Below, one piece after another: positions 24,066 to 35,759 of a stretch of 64,000 bases of DNA (position 1 is the first letter of the stretch; every line of letters starts with the position of its first letter). The position numbers and the translations under genes were made by a program. The stretch comes from Chlorophyllum brunneum (lineage: Eukaryota > Basidiomycota > Agaricomycetes > Agaricales > Agaricaceae). The notes below the pieces were generated by a model, which was given only the letters and a program-made list of their open reading frames with translations, searched no databases and was not told the origin of the DNA. The DNA lies in assembly GCA_963576785.1 (NCBI GenBank), contig OY756143.1, positions 1,178,001 through 1,242,000 of the forward strand, given 5' to 3'.

Positions 24066-26055
24066 TCAGAAGGACTCTTGTATCTTCATCTGGTACTTAT
24101 TTACGTCCCTCGCGGGCCCCTCTCCTTCATTCCAATCTGTATCATGAAGGAGGGGTACTATTGTTACATCCGACGCATCAGTCGACGTCCGAATGCGTGC
24201 CTTCGGGCCTGGCAACATAACTTGACTGTGATTTGCAACACGGATCAGAGAACGAAACAAGCCGTACACCAATCAAGGTATCAGCTTCTCGCTTACACGA
24301 CCGCCATGGAGAGGGAGAAGGAAACCACAGGAACGCACCTTGAAGTTACACCCATCTGTCGTAGGATAACCTCCCCATTCGAGATGCACTCAGACTCGTC
24401 GTCGGAAAACGAGGTATTCATAAGCGTGGTCAACGTGCGCGGTTGAAATTTTGCATTGGAGGTGATGATTGGATCCCGGAGGTTAAGCATGAACCGGAAT
24501 ATCATCACTGACGACAGCCTGCAATGAGATTGATGGTATGATTAATGTCATGGAATCAGCATGCCCAACATGGTTCGCGCCAGCGATTTACCGTGTGGGA
24601 AGGAGATTCATCGACGAATTGACTTACACGTTGGTCAAACTCGTTGTGATGGCTCTGTCATAGTCCTGATGATGGAAATCAGAATCATAAACGTCAGGCG
24701 GACCTGAAAATATTACGAACTGGAAAAATCTAGGTCTGATGGATAAACAAGTCTCGGTCAGAACAAAATTGGCACCCACATAAAGAGATACAATCAGCGA
24801 GAGGGTTATAATGACCATGACACTGCGGTGCGGTGGCTCAGCTTGACAGATTCTTGGTGAGAGTTGGCTGGTGTCAACGCACCCGAAATAGACTGTCCCT
24901 GGAATAGAATGTAGATATGGGTATCTAGTGGGTTCATTTCAGCATTCTGGGATTTATGGCTTACCGTCCCGCACGAAGACGTGGAGCAAAGTAGTGTCTT
25001 GATGGGATTCTTCTCTCCACCGGCCGATTGATTTATGAACAGTCATGATGAAGATAGTGGTGTCAAAGAGAACCACGCCAGCCCAAGCGCCCGCATAATC
25101 TATGAGAGCTACTTTAGAAAGAAAGAGGTTGACGTCTTTGTCTAGACGAACGATTCGCACTGTAGAAAGGTCACTGTATGGGCGACTGCGTGAAATAATT
25201 TTACCCACTCTTGCTTGGATATAGGTAAAAGACAGCTGGTGGGGTTAAAAAGTTCACGAGGGTGCATCGATATGTCGTGGACGGCCCACTAGTCAAGGCT
25301 TAGCAGTTGATATACGATGAGACTCTATGGGGCGCTCACGAATCCAAAACCAACAACCGCGAAGCCGAGGATAACGAGCGGATATAAGATACGTCGTCTC
25401 CGCCCGTAGAGCGCATAGGTCCGGAGCGCAAGAGCAACTGTGAGTAAGTGAATGGTCCAGGACTGCTCCGGAACTGGGAATCGGCCAACTCACTTCCCGC
25501 GATTATTTGGATCAATCCCGCCAGATATTGGTGATACCTGAGAAGGTTGTGGCACCTAGATAGTTGTGAAGGTCAATCGGCCGGCCCTCAGATACTATGG
25601 CCAGATTGAAACTCACGCCTATGAAACCCAACGTCAACGAAACCAAAGGGGAGGTAATACGGTCTTACCTGCGTTTTATCTGAGGACAAAGACAAGACGT
25701 GGCGCCCGAAAAGAAGTGGGACGTAACCAATAAGGCTAATGTAGCGGTTCAAGTAAAACACCACAGTAGCTGTGGTTAGTTTTTTATTTGGCCAGAAAAG
25801 GCGTATTTCATCTCCGAGAGTCAGCAGGTAGTCATAGTATAGAATGACTGATATCTTGTAAGAAACCGGGAAAGATCACTCACAAAAGAAATAAGGCGTA
25901 CCATAGGCAGGTAGCGAGGTATAGCCAGCTCGAACACTTTGCAGTATGAGACTTCTAATCGACTTTATCAAATATTGGGGGACATACACCTGTTCCTGGA
26001 TGAAGACAGCGGCTTCTGTGACGTTCCCGCTGCTTTGTGATAAACCTGGTTCCAT
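24066..26055 (-). CDS. DUF6533-type seven-helix membrane protein
   Basis: A multi-exon gene beginning MEPGLSQSSGNVTEAAVFIQ. The N-terminal domain has the DUF6533 signature: YDYLLTLGDEIRLFWPNKK followed by TVVFYLNRYISLIGYVPLLF. Further helices include ALRTYALYGRRR, LVILGFAVVGFG, YAGAWAGVVLFDTTIFIMTV, then RWREESHQDTTLLHVFVRDG, the usual loop, and IITLSLIVSLYVGANFVLTE. A final segment FMLNLRDPI marks the domain end, followed by a serine/acidic tail (NTSFSDDESECISNG) and, after a last intron, GPKARIRTSTDASD ending KYQMKIQESF. This is a large Agaricomycete family of uncharacterised integral membrane proteins. No ligand or signalling partner is known. It is divergent from TMS1, 308 bp between starts. 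Confidence 0.8.
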
Positions 26056-26363
26056 CGATCGTTCAAAGGCAGGCAGGGGGAATACATTGACAGAGAGAAC
26101 TGGAGTTGTCGGCTTTGAGATATTTAAAGTCAGGAATCGGCGTGAGAGGGGTTGATGGAAGACCAAGGGAAACACCAGTGACAGACGAATAAGGGCTCTT
26201 CCGGAACATCACACAAGCTAGCGTGATGGTCATCGTGGAACGAGATCCATGCCATGTGCTTTGCGAGACAGCGAGTTGTTATTTCTGGGCCTGGAGAGCA
26301 ACTGCCCACGTGACGTCATCATACTGGCGGGAGGCACAGTCGAGCACAACCACCATCACCACC
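26056..26363. other. Shared promoter of DUF6533 gene and TMS1
   Basis: A 308 bp divergent gap. It contains a short ACGTGACGTCAT stretch near 26309-26320, a CRE/ATF-like TGACGTCA core (26312-26319), seen directly. No open frame of its own. Confidence 0.4.
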
Positions 26364-28282
26364 ATGGGTCTCCTAATGTCTCTTCCCATAGCCAGCGCGC
26401 TGGGCACAATAGCTTCATCATGTCTCGCTGGTGTTGCATTCTGCTTCACTTCAACTGCTGGTAACCCACCAACCATGTCTGGCTTCCAATCTTGCTCACA
26501 CGCCCGCAGCTTCCATGTTCTTTAAGTCATGTAATTGCAACTCTTCGATTGCAACTCGTATCGGATTTGCCGTGAGTAGCCACTTGTAATGACCCGTCCT
26601 ACTCTCGCTGAGCTGCGTGCTCAGATTATCTTCTCCCTGAATTCCATCCTCGCCTGGTTGATGAAGAGCGACATAATGATAAAACAGATCGAGAAATGGA
26701 GTTTTGACTATATAAAGATGGATTGCAAGGGAGATAAATGCTATGGTGTCCTTGCGGTTGGTAGCCTTCAACATTCATCATTTTCACGCTGACTTAGGAC
26801 ATGATAGGTGCATCGTATCTGCTTTGCCCTGGCCCTCCTCCATTTCCTCCTCAGCGCATCCTTGATAGGTGTTAAAGATACCCGCGACAAACGTGCTGCA
26901 ATTCAAAACGGGTAAGTATCCCCAATGATCACGAACGAATACCGTCTAAAAAACAGAGACAGTTGGTGGGGTCCGAAAGTTCTGGTTTGGCTGATCCTTG
27001 TTATCGTCTCGTTTACCATTCCCAATGGCTTCTTCATCTTCTGGGGTGACTATGTTGCATTGATAGGCGCAACCATATTCATCTTGCTCGGTCTCGTCCT
27101 CCTTGTTGACTTTGCGCACTCATGGTCGGAGACTTGCCTCGAGAATTGGGAGAATTCGCCCTCATCCAATTTATGGCAGTGGGTCCTCATCGGCTCAACT
27201 GCTTTTATGTATATCTTCACAATCACCGGTACCGGCTTGTTATACGCATATTTTGCCGGCTCGGGGTGCTCGCTGAACCGATTCTTCATCACATTCAATC
27301 TCATTCTCTGCCTTGCCATCACTATCATGTGCATCCACCCTCTTGTGCAGGAATTTAACCCTCGATCCGGTCTTGCACAATCCGCAATGGTCGCGGCCTA
27401 TTGCACCTATCTTATTCTTTCCGCCATTACCAACCATACTCACGAATCAATGTCATGCAACCCATTGCGAGATGGTTCTGGAGCTGCCCAGGGGACCCGC
27501 AAAGTTGTGGTTTTCGTTGGTGGCATTTTCACGTTCTTGGCCATTGCTTACTCAACAACACGAGCCGCAACTCAAAGTGCCCTTGTAGGCAAGAAGAAGG
27601 GTCGGATCCAACTCGACGAGGGCAGTCATTCCGAGCTGAACTATGTCACTACTCAACCTGGACGAACCGAGTCGCCGCGCTATCAGGCCTTGCTAGCTGC
27701 CGTTGAAGCTGGGTTCGTCATTTCCGCTGTTAAGCAGCCATGCATAAATTTTACTTCAATCATAGAGCGATCCCCGAATCAGCACTGTACGAGGAACAAC
27801 ATAATGATGCAGATGATGACGAGGCTCCAGGTGATGATAATGATGACGAAAAGACTGGTACCCGCTATAACGTACGTCCTCTTTCATCGACCATCAATTT
27901 ACAAATTAATTTTATTCCAGTACTCATGGTTTCACATCATCTTTTCTGGAGGTGCAATGTATGTGGCCATGCTTTTGACGGACTGGTATGTATCTACTTT
28001 CCACCGGAATCCCCGATCGCCCCATCTCACCCTGTCTCATTACATACTATAGGAACGTCGTTTCCAAACATCCTCTCGACGGCTCCGCGGACCCTAACCA
28101 GGACGTCTACATTGGCAGATCCGAAGTCGCCATGTGGATGCGCGTGGTTTCAAGCTGGGTGTGCATGGTTTTGTACATCTGGAGTCTATGGGCGCCTGTT
28201 TTTATGCCTGATCGGTGAGCTGTCCTCCCAATCTATCTATATGGAGAATGCTGACTTGTAATTTTGCAGTTTTGGCGACTAG
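26364..28282 (+). CDS. TMS1: TMS1/SERINC serine incorporator family membrane protein
   Basis: Multi-exon gene whose start has a strong context (ACCATGG). Reads MGLLMSLPIASALGTIASSC, then ASMFFKSCNCNSSIATRIGF, the hallmark CNCNSS region. Then come LNSILAWLMKSD, IEKWSFDYIKMDCKGDKCYG, ALLHFLLSASLIGVKDTRDK, RAAIQNGWWGPKVLVW, FTIPNGFFIFWGDYVALIGA, LLVDFAHSWSETCLENWE, SGCSLNRFFITFNLILCLAI, and the second half with EFNPRSGLAQSAMVAAYCTY and LILSAITNHTHESMSCNPLR. An acidic loop (QHNDADDDEAPGDDNDDEKT) precedes YSWFHIIFSGGAMYVAMLLT and the last helix VSSWVCMVLYIWSLWAPVF, ending PDRFGD. All eleven or so helices of the family are there. Yeast Tms1 and animal SERINCs are endomembrane proteins linked to lipid scrambling. 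Confidence 0.95.
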
Positions 28283-28566
28283 TATTTATATCAATCACTT
28301 GTTATTATTCTGTGATTCTCGTGTGTATCTAGCTAGTGGACTCTTTAATCATTCTTGTCATTGCACCACTTCGCGGATAATGTTTCACAAGCGATATTTG
28401 AACTAGACGATCCTTTGGAGGTTGGCATCTTGGGACTAAGCCATCAAATTGAAAGGTGATGCACCCGCACCCATGACACAGGTACATAAATCACAAATGG
28501 TATGGAAAGAGAACACCTATATAATAGTCTGGCAATGTTACATATAAATACCGGGTAGCCCCTTGC

Positions 28567-31500
28567 CTAGATTCGACCTGTAAGAGATGGACCCAAGAGG
28601 CTCACAAGTTTAGATCTCTCCAGTTGGGGATGAACTTGGACGGTTTTGTCGGGTGTGGTGGAGAGCGCGTAGGTGATAGTATATCTGTATATAATTAAAC
28701 AAATGCCCAGAGTCAGACCACGGCACGCTGGGCGACAGATGGCGCACCTGTTCTGTTTAAGTTTGGAGGAGTTAATGCGGTATGGAGTCTCAACGAAGCG
28801 TCCACCCGTCAAGCGCATGAGTTGCATACCTACGTCGACGCGTCAGCGCCCGGCTCCTGTGAGTGGATAATAAAAGAGTACAGACCAATTGTGCATATGA
28901 CACTTCCGGGAAAGTAAGGAATATCAACCCATTTCCCTTCTCTATTCTTCGCCTGCAATCCAGGCTGAGACTGAATCATTAGAGTAATAAAACTGTCCAT
29001 GTCATGGTGTTCATGTACTTCCTGCGAGTTATCGCTCCGGGCTTCAGGAGCGAGGGCGTGACACCATAAGCCGCATTGAAACGTAACATTGTCTTGTGGA
29101 AGATAGGAAGAGATGGCCGAGACGGGGATTTCTAAGGCATTGCAGATGTGGTCGTTCAGTGTTAAGCTCAGGGCGTGGTATTTCTCGAAAAGAAATTGTA
29201 TATTGTGCTTGAAGTTGGGGAGATCGGTTTCCGCTGGCCACTGGTTCGGACCTAACGAAATGGCTCAATGAGACACAAAGAAGGAAAGTGGCGGTCAAGT
29301 TCGGTACCTTCCTGTAGGCGCCAGTCGTCGACACTTTCGGGTACTTCTGCTCCGAAGAGATAACCTTCTGTGAGAACCTAAAAAAATTAGAATATGGAAC
29401 ACGGAGACAACGGAGGAAGTACCTTCTGGTCTGCACGGAGGTAACCTCTAAGAGCATTGGAGTTCGCGACGCTCAATGAATTCTTCCACCCTTGGGGCTT
29501 GGAGAAAATTTGGTCAGTAAGCGCAAACGTCTTCCTTTGGAAGGCTTCATCAAAACCGGGAACGTTGATTAGGACGCAGAAGCCGGTGTCCTCAAATACT
29601 TCGTGTAATTGCTTCAAGTACGTTTTTCTATCCTTATGAGAAAGAGAAAAATCGATCACGGGTCCCGTCGTTGATGGCTGGGGCTCGGTCGTGTTCAAGA
29701 GATCTGTGGCGCGAGCAAGAGTTCTACGAAGTTTCTCAGCAAATGAGACGACGTGATCTTCTGAAATTATGGTATAATGTTCTCCGTCAACGTCAACTAG
29801 CTCAAACTCTGATTGAGTAAGGCCCTTCCAGCGTGCCAGACGTTCGCTTTTATATTCTTCGCGAGAACCGAGCGAAGGAAGGGGAATGGCGCAGAAGATC
29901 GTCATGAGGGCGGGTGTGATGGAACCTTCAGCGACATAGGTGCGACCACAACGGGTGACCTGATATGCAACCCCGACCCATCTCCTGAAATCGTCCATGT
30001 TGAGTTGAAGCTCGGTCAGACGTTGTTGGTCTGACAGAGAGAAGAGATGATGAATGATCTCTGCCGATGATGGGGGCTCTGGGTCTCCTCCTTGGAGCTC
30101 AGGGAAGGCTCCGAGAACGTTTTGCTTGACCTCTTCGAAACCACTTGTTGGGATGAGAGCAAGGAAAGTGAGAAGGTTAATGAGAACCTCCAGCCAGACA
30201 AGCTCCTTCATGCGGAACTGAATCTCAGGAGGTAGGTTCAGGATACCAGTCCACGCAACCCGCTTGCCCTGGGCTTCCAACTTCTTTGTGATATCGAAAG
30301 CCACCGCCCCTCCGAAGCTGTAGCCAGCGATAAAGTAAGGTCCCTGAGGGTACGCGCTAATCAACCGAGCGGCATAGCATTCGACCATCTCTCCAAAGCT
30401 CTGAAATGGCTTATCCTTGTCATCGAAACCGCGGGCGCGCAATGCGTAAATCGGCCGATCATCAGCCAAGAGTTTGGCTAGCCCGATAAAGACAAGAATT
30501 TCTCCGACCCCTGGATGGACCAGGAACAAGGGTGGCTTCGGCCCGTAAGGGTTCAAAAGGACAAGAGGGTCGTACGGACTTTCAGTACGGCCACCGCGGA
30601 CAATAATGGTGTCAAGGAAGGTCGCAAGTTGGCTGATTTCAGGCCTCCTAAGCATTTCGATAGTTGGAATATCCGGTATACCTAAGCGGTCTTGAAGAAG
30701 CTGCTTGAGTTGCATCAAGTGCATGGATGATGCCCCAAGGTCAAAGAGACTCATAACGCGCGTTATCGTCGTTGTCGGAACGTCTAAAAGCTCGGCAATG
30801 GCCTCAAAAATGATCTCCTCTGTCCGAGTGATTTGCTCCATGGTGTCATGCTTCACGGCTTTCTCGACGTCCTTGAACTTCCGCTCAACCTCTTCGTAGG
30901 TCCCTTTGAGATAGGCCGCTGCGAGGAAGGACCGAGAAACTTTTCCGAGAGCCGTTTTAACGAATGCAGATCTGGGTAAAGGAAGGACAGTATGTGGACT
31001 CTGGGAGCAGAAAAGAAGGCAAGTCCTTTTGAGAGCGCGGTTGGTCGTTAGGATACGGGATAACTCCTCAGCAGAAAGGTCGGCCTCAATTGGAAGTTCG
31101 TGTTGGTAAAAGACAGCATAGGTCTCAGTGTCGGCGTCCGCCAGCCGCATAGGGCAGACATATACATAGGACCTGGGAACACCATCTATGCGTGAGTCCT
31201 CAATCAAGTGCTCAACGTCGGTGGTAGGGTGCTTGACTCCATTGATGTTGATGCAATCTTTATCTCTTCCCGTTAGGAAGAGGTTTCCGTCGTTGTCGAT
31301 GATGGCAGTGTCCCCTGTAATAAACCACCCATCACTAAAAGATTCCGCTGTGGCCTTAGGATTGTTGTGATATTCACGGAATACCGACGGCCCAGTGACC
31401 TGTAGCTGCCCTTCTTTGAGGGAAGGGCAAGGGAGACCAGTAATGTGATCAACCACTCGCGCGGTGACACCTTCACAGCATGCACCAAGAGAGAGATACT

Positions 31501-32713
31501 TCGAGGAGTATTGAGAAGCGTCAATCAGAATCTCGCGAGTGTCATAAATGCACCCTGCCTGTATATCGTAAGTGAGCATCAACATAACGACATCGATACC
31601 GGAACGTACACAAGTCTCCGTCATTCCGAAACCTGCGCGGAGAACATCTCTCCGAGCACCATATCGCGTGAGGATATCAGTAAACTCAACAGCAGTTCTC
31701 ACAGGGACTGCTTCTCCGCCTGAGATGAACACCTTGACCGAAGTCAAATCAAGTGGGCCGATCGGTGGGGACGCCGCGAAGTCGCGTACAATCTGTGCAA
31801 TCAGAAAGTTGGGACTGAAGGTATAGGTAATTCGATATCTATTCGTCCATTCCAGTAAATTGAGTGGAGTTCGGATGATGGCTGGGGGAGAGACGTGGTA
31901 TTGCCTATTTTCGCATGAGTTGGGATCAGGGGTAAAGTTCAATGGTTCTTACCAGGCGTCAGCCATGAGTGCCTGTAAGTGTATTTCAGATACACAGGCA
32001 ACATGATCGAAGGCGATCCAGTTTGAAAAACGAGAAGATGAATTAGAGCCGTGATGCTTGATCTTACCGCGAACGCAGGACAGGAAATTGGAATGGCGGA
32101 GACCAACAGCCTTCGAATTGCCGGTCGACCCTGACGTTAGCATGAAGCAGACAATGTCATGCGACTGCGGCTTCACTTCTGGGTATGTAGGCAGGAACCC
32201 AGCGGGTTTCCCCAGTGACTGTGTCTGCAAGTGTGACCATGAAATTGCCTCGAAGGATGGTACCAGACTTTGGACAATCAAGATTGTCTCGTCATTGCTG
32301 ATCAAGACGGGCTTGTTGAAGAGTGTATGAAGGTGGTTGAGGAAAAGGATCCGTCGGCTTTCTTCTGGGTGAAGAGTTGGAATGGGACAGAATGGTACGC
32401 CAGCTAGAACAACATGTCAATACCCCGCTCGAAGGGTTTGCATGAAAGCCTCACCAAAGCAGCAGGCCCAGAAGAGAAGGATGTGGTCATAATGATTCTC
32501 GAAACTGGCAATAACGACATTGGCCCCTTTGGGCTGGATTCCCAAAACCAAGAGACGTTGGGCGTAATCATGAGCAAGGTAGTAGAGTGTGGTATACGTA
32601 ATTGACTGTGCAATATTTCCATCGTTATTGAGGAACGATATGCCAGCAGAGGAGGTGCTCCGTTCCAGGAGTAGGTCTGGAAGGGTCTGGGGTGGAGGCG
32701 TTGCGCTGTCCAT
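28567..32713 (-). CDS. Fused NRPS-like synthetase (A-T-TE) plus 2OG-Fe(II) dioxygenase
   Basis: About 1,200 residues. The start (MDSATPPPQTLPDLLLERST) opens an adenylation domain with A3 motif LTSGSTGNSKAVGLRHSN, A5 GFGMTETC, GDTA (A7), GRDKDCININGVKHP (A8) and the A10 lysine in ALGKVSR. A thiolation domain carries the phosphopantetheine serine in FDLGASSMHLMQL (near 30720). A thioesterase follows with nucleophile GYSFGGA (near 30320) and a late histidine in DVDGEHYTII. There is no condensation domain. Without a stop or intron the frame then enters a dioxygenase domain, PVIDFSLSHKDRKTYLKQLH and FEDTGFCVLINVPGFDEAF. Later exons supply HHDMDSFITLMIQSQPGLQ (H-x-D), TIGMQLMRLTGGRFVETPYR and RYTITYALSTTPDK. 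The expected distal histidine of TPHR is tyrosine. A-T-TE enzymes dimerise aromatic 2-oxo acids (atromentin type); the substrate here is unknown. Confidence 0.88.
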
Positions 32714-33089
32714 GGGGTGAGGGGGGTAAGTGGTTTTCGGATGAGCTGGAGCATGGCATTAAAAAGGTGGAATGGACCTGGAGGACGGAAGGATGTGTAG
32801 CTGGTGAGTTACGACCGGTGACCAATGATTAATGAGCACCTGTCCGATGACCCCAGACGAACATATCGTCCCTCACCGGACTGATCCCAACCCCGTCTGC
32901 CCACAACATCCATCAAGATGTGTCTACTTGCTAATCGAGATGCGGGTCTTCGGCTTCCTGCTTCTCAGGAGGTGCCGCCCAACCTGCCCTCTAGAAGGCC
33001 AGGTGAAAATGTCTGAACATGGCTTCACCCGTATCTGCTGGCCACCCTCCGTCACTACAATCGCTCAACCTCACTCGACGGCCCCCATG
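32714..33089. other. Upstream region of the fused synthetase gene
   Basis: About 375 bp between the synthetase start and the decayed hemerythrin copy on the opposite strand. C/T-poor on the synthetase side; no other gene visible. Likely promoter of the synthetase. Confidence 0.45.
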
Positions 33090-33826
33090 CCCCATCCGAC
33101 TAGACCAGACACACTACAACATGGCCCGAGCCGCCCTTAGTCATTGCTATTCTGAAGGAGCGCTCATACAAAAATAACGACCTCGGCTGTAACTTCATGC
33201 TGCGAAACCTTCAAGAGTCGAAAAATTCCATCCAAGAGGATTTACCCAATTCCCTCGGATAGTGTCAAGTGTGGGCCGCCCCCATCGTCGTGCACCATGA
33301 CACCGAGGTACACCCTCTTTTTCGAAGTCTTTCAACTCTTGTTTCTCCATTATTAAACCAAAAGATGGACTTTGCACCAAGTGCGCAGCTATCCATAAGG
33401 ACATCTCTAATCCCTCTTAGAAGTCAAAGCCGCCACCCCCAGATTCAACCCCGACGAGATAAAGGAATATCTCGCGAAATTGAACGTCCCTTTAATGAGC
33501 ACGGCTATCTTACACATAACCGTTCCTGGTCATCGGCTAATTCGAACACCTCTGGATAGCGAAGTCGTACGTATTAAATCATCCTAGTTGAAGAAGGTCG
33601 TTTTGGCAATGTCGAACTCAAAGACCTCAATCAGAAGCTCACTCAGTCACACGAAGATCCTTTTATCCTCGTGTTATATATGAGTTCGTGAGTCTGGTTC
33701 CAAGAGTGTGATATCCTTTACTTGGGAGCTATGCTTTAGTTATACTCCACCCCAATATAAGGACATTCGGTCACTCACGCCTTGGGTTCTTCACAAGGTT
33801 GTCGTCCCATACGTTTGGCAATGAGA
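33090..33826 (+). pseudogene. Decayed hemerythrin-like (HHE) gene copy
   Basis: Pieces of a hemerythrin-like reading frame appear in order, in different frames: NDLGCNFMLRNLQESK, then SIQEDLPNSLG, a TAG stop at 33260-33262, CQVWAAPIVVHHDTE, LLNQKMDFAPSAQ, LVEEGRFGNVELKDLNQKLT, QSHEDPFILVLYM and YTPPQYKDIRSLTPWVLHKV. Each matches the intact minus-strand gene at 38712-39580, where the stop position reads TAT (tyrosine) in GYCQAW. At least two frameshifts and the stop break it, and the C-terminus ends about ten residues early. It forms the outer end of the plus-strand arm of an inverted duplication. Coordinates are approximate. Confidence 0.8.
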
Positions 33827-34223
33827 TATTTTGAGTGAGCGAATGTCAGACGATGCAATCGGAGTGACGTTGACCTCAAGACCTGAACAGGTACTGGAAG
33901 CATTTTCACCATACTTAATCCCATAAAACTATATTCGCATCCCATCTTCTGATCAAGAGCCTCATACTATGTGATCATGCTTAATTGTGGTTCAGATCGG
34001 CCCACTGCTCTGGTTTATTGAATTACTGAATTTGATGACATTTTCCCCTTTCGAAAGTGCCTGTTCAACAGACCTTATCGGCCCCCTACCACATGGATCC
34101 ACAGATTAAATCCCGATTGTGCGTCTCATGACGATGTTCGAAAGGAGTCATGTTGCACAACAGTAACTTTTTAACCGACGCTTTGAGGTCACAGAACGTA
34201 TTCAACCCCCCACCGTTCCGCCC

Positions 34224-35759
34224 ATGGATAAGACGCCCATCCTCGTCGCATCGCAGCTCCTTGAGTTGGTCAAGGAAACTTATGGGAATCCGCAACCATC
34301 ACCCTTCGAAATCTATGATAAGAAATACCAGATCGAGGATCTTTGTGGCAAGCTATTACGGTCCGTTTTAGGACCCTTGGAGTATACCGCCTTGTTGGCT
34401 GGTGAGTGTGTGTATCATAGGCTTTGTCCTGAACGCTCGAACGCTCTCCTCGCCGCCCGATCAAGAGTCTTGCCAGGAGAGCTCAGCACTCGGTTTCGTC
34501 ACCAGACTGGGTGTGCCAGATCTTCTCGGAGATGAAACGATGAGTGTTCCAGAAATTTCCGATGCTCTTGGTATTCGAGCAAAATATTTGAGTGAGTTTG
34601 ATTTTGTGGCGCCCGATTCTGATCCTCGCTAACAGGCCTTCAGAAGTTGCCCTGAGCTGTTTGACCAAACACGGATATTTCGATGAAGCTACTTCCACAG
34701 GTTTCGCAGTATATCGTAACAACGAGCTGTCAAACATTCTTAAGGAAACCCACCCGACTAGCCTCAAGGACGCGGTTGGCTTCATGTAAGCACTCTCAAT
34801 GAGTTGACTTTGGGTGATTGACGAGCATGGTCTTGGTGGGTCGACTTTTGAATCGATCAGATGTGATGAAGGATTTCAAGCGACCTCGCATCTTGTACCA
34901 GCGTCGAAGATAATGTCATCTAGAGAGTCGCAGGTCAAAGATATTCCGGCAATAAACTTGGCCTTTGGCTTTAACCAAACTGTCTTTGAGTGGATGTCAC
35001 AAGAAGCATGGCGAGGAAAACGGATGGGGAACGCTATGCAACAGTTGCACCGAATGGCTAACGCAAACGTTATATTCGGTACGTGTTGACCTCGAAACCG
35101 TAACCCAGCTGACTTTGCCGTGCTTTAGATTATGATTGGTCTGCGTTAAACTCACCTATTGTCGATGTCGGAGGAGGGATCGGTTCTCTGGAACTAGCTT
35201 TGGTCAAGAATCGTCCAGGGGACCGATTCCAGTTTGTCAATTTTGACCTGCCAGAAGTCATCGAGAATTCCCAAAAGGTAAACCCAGTGACGTGAACTGT
35301 GCCAAGCTTCACGCTCAGAACTTTTGTTTCAAGGTGTGGAAATCGCAATCCTTGCCAGACCATTCCTCAATCACATTCCAAGCTGGAGACCTCATGGCAC
35401 CTGCATTTGAAGAAACATTTCTACCAGCTGGAAAACCTACCTATGTCATCCGTCATGTCCTCCATGATTGGTCAGATGCAGGTGTCCTACACATCCTGAA
35501 ACATATCTTCACAGCCATGTCGACCCGTCCTGTTGATAACTCGGTGGCACGGCCAAAGCTCATCCTGTGTGAAATGCTGCTGCGACCCGACAGTCACAGG
35601 TTCATCAGGACTACGAGCATGCAACTGCTGTCCTTGAATGGCGGTCAGGCGCGCACTGAAGCTGAAATAACACAGTTATTGGAGAAGGCTGGGTTCTCTG
35701 TCGTTAAGACGTACAATATGAGAGCTGCAGATAGTGTAATCGAGGCAATAATACCCTAG
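34224..35759 (+). CDS. SAM-dependent O-methyltransferase, plant COMT-like fold
   Basis: Multi-exon gene of roughly 400 residues. It starts MDKTPILVASQLLELVKETY; the dimerisation domain follows with YQIEDLCGKLLRSVLGPLEY, ESCQESSALGFVTRLGVPDL and VALSCLTKHGYFDEATSTGF. Then EAWRGKRMGNAMQQLHRMAN precedes the catalytic domain. The SAM-binding motif is IVDVGGGIGSLELAL (near 35159-35200), followed by VNFDLPEVIENSQK. The catalytic base region reads YVIRHVLHDWSD, the His-Asp pair expected of O-methyltransferases. LILCEMLLRPD and a last helix with ARTEAEITQLLEKAGFSVVK complete it. No broken exon was found. It is the inner gene of the plus-strand arm of an inverted duplication and is closely similar to the gene at 36847-38394. 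The acceptor is probably a phenolic or quinone hydroxyl; this is inference from fold. Confidence 0.9.

Larger units (their letters stand above)
33090..35759 (+). repeat. Inverted segmental duplication, left arm (HHE pseudogene + OMT)
   Basis: The order hemerythrin then O-methyltransferase on the plus strand mirrors the same pair on the minus strand at 36847-39580. Spacing between the two genes is similar in each arm (about 400 bp here, 318 bp there). The similarity lies in protein sequence and gene order; the DNA has diverged, so the duplication is old. Arm limits are set by the genes and could extend farther. Confidence 0.8.

Noticed and set aside
31460..31580. An insertion inside the adenylation domain (VRSGIDVVMLMLTYDIQ)
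   Set aside because: It is an in-frame intron with GTACGT donor and ATACAG acceptor; removing it restores GMTETCAGCIYD.
28567..32713. Calling the synthetase an atromentin synthetase outright
   Set aside because: Domain order A-T-TE fits, but the C-terminal dioxygenase and unknown adenylation specificity make a product claim unsupported.
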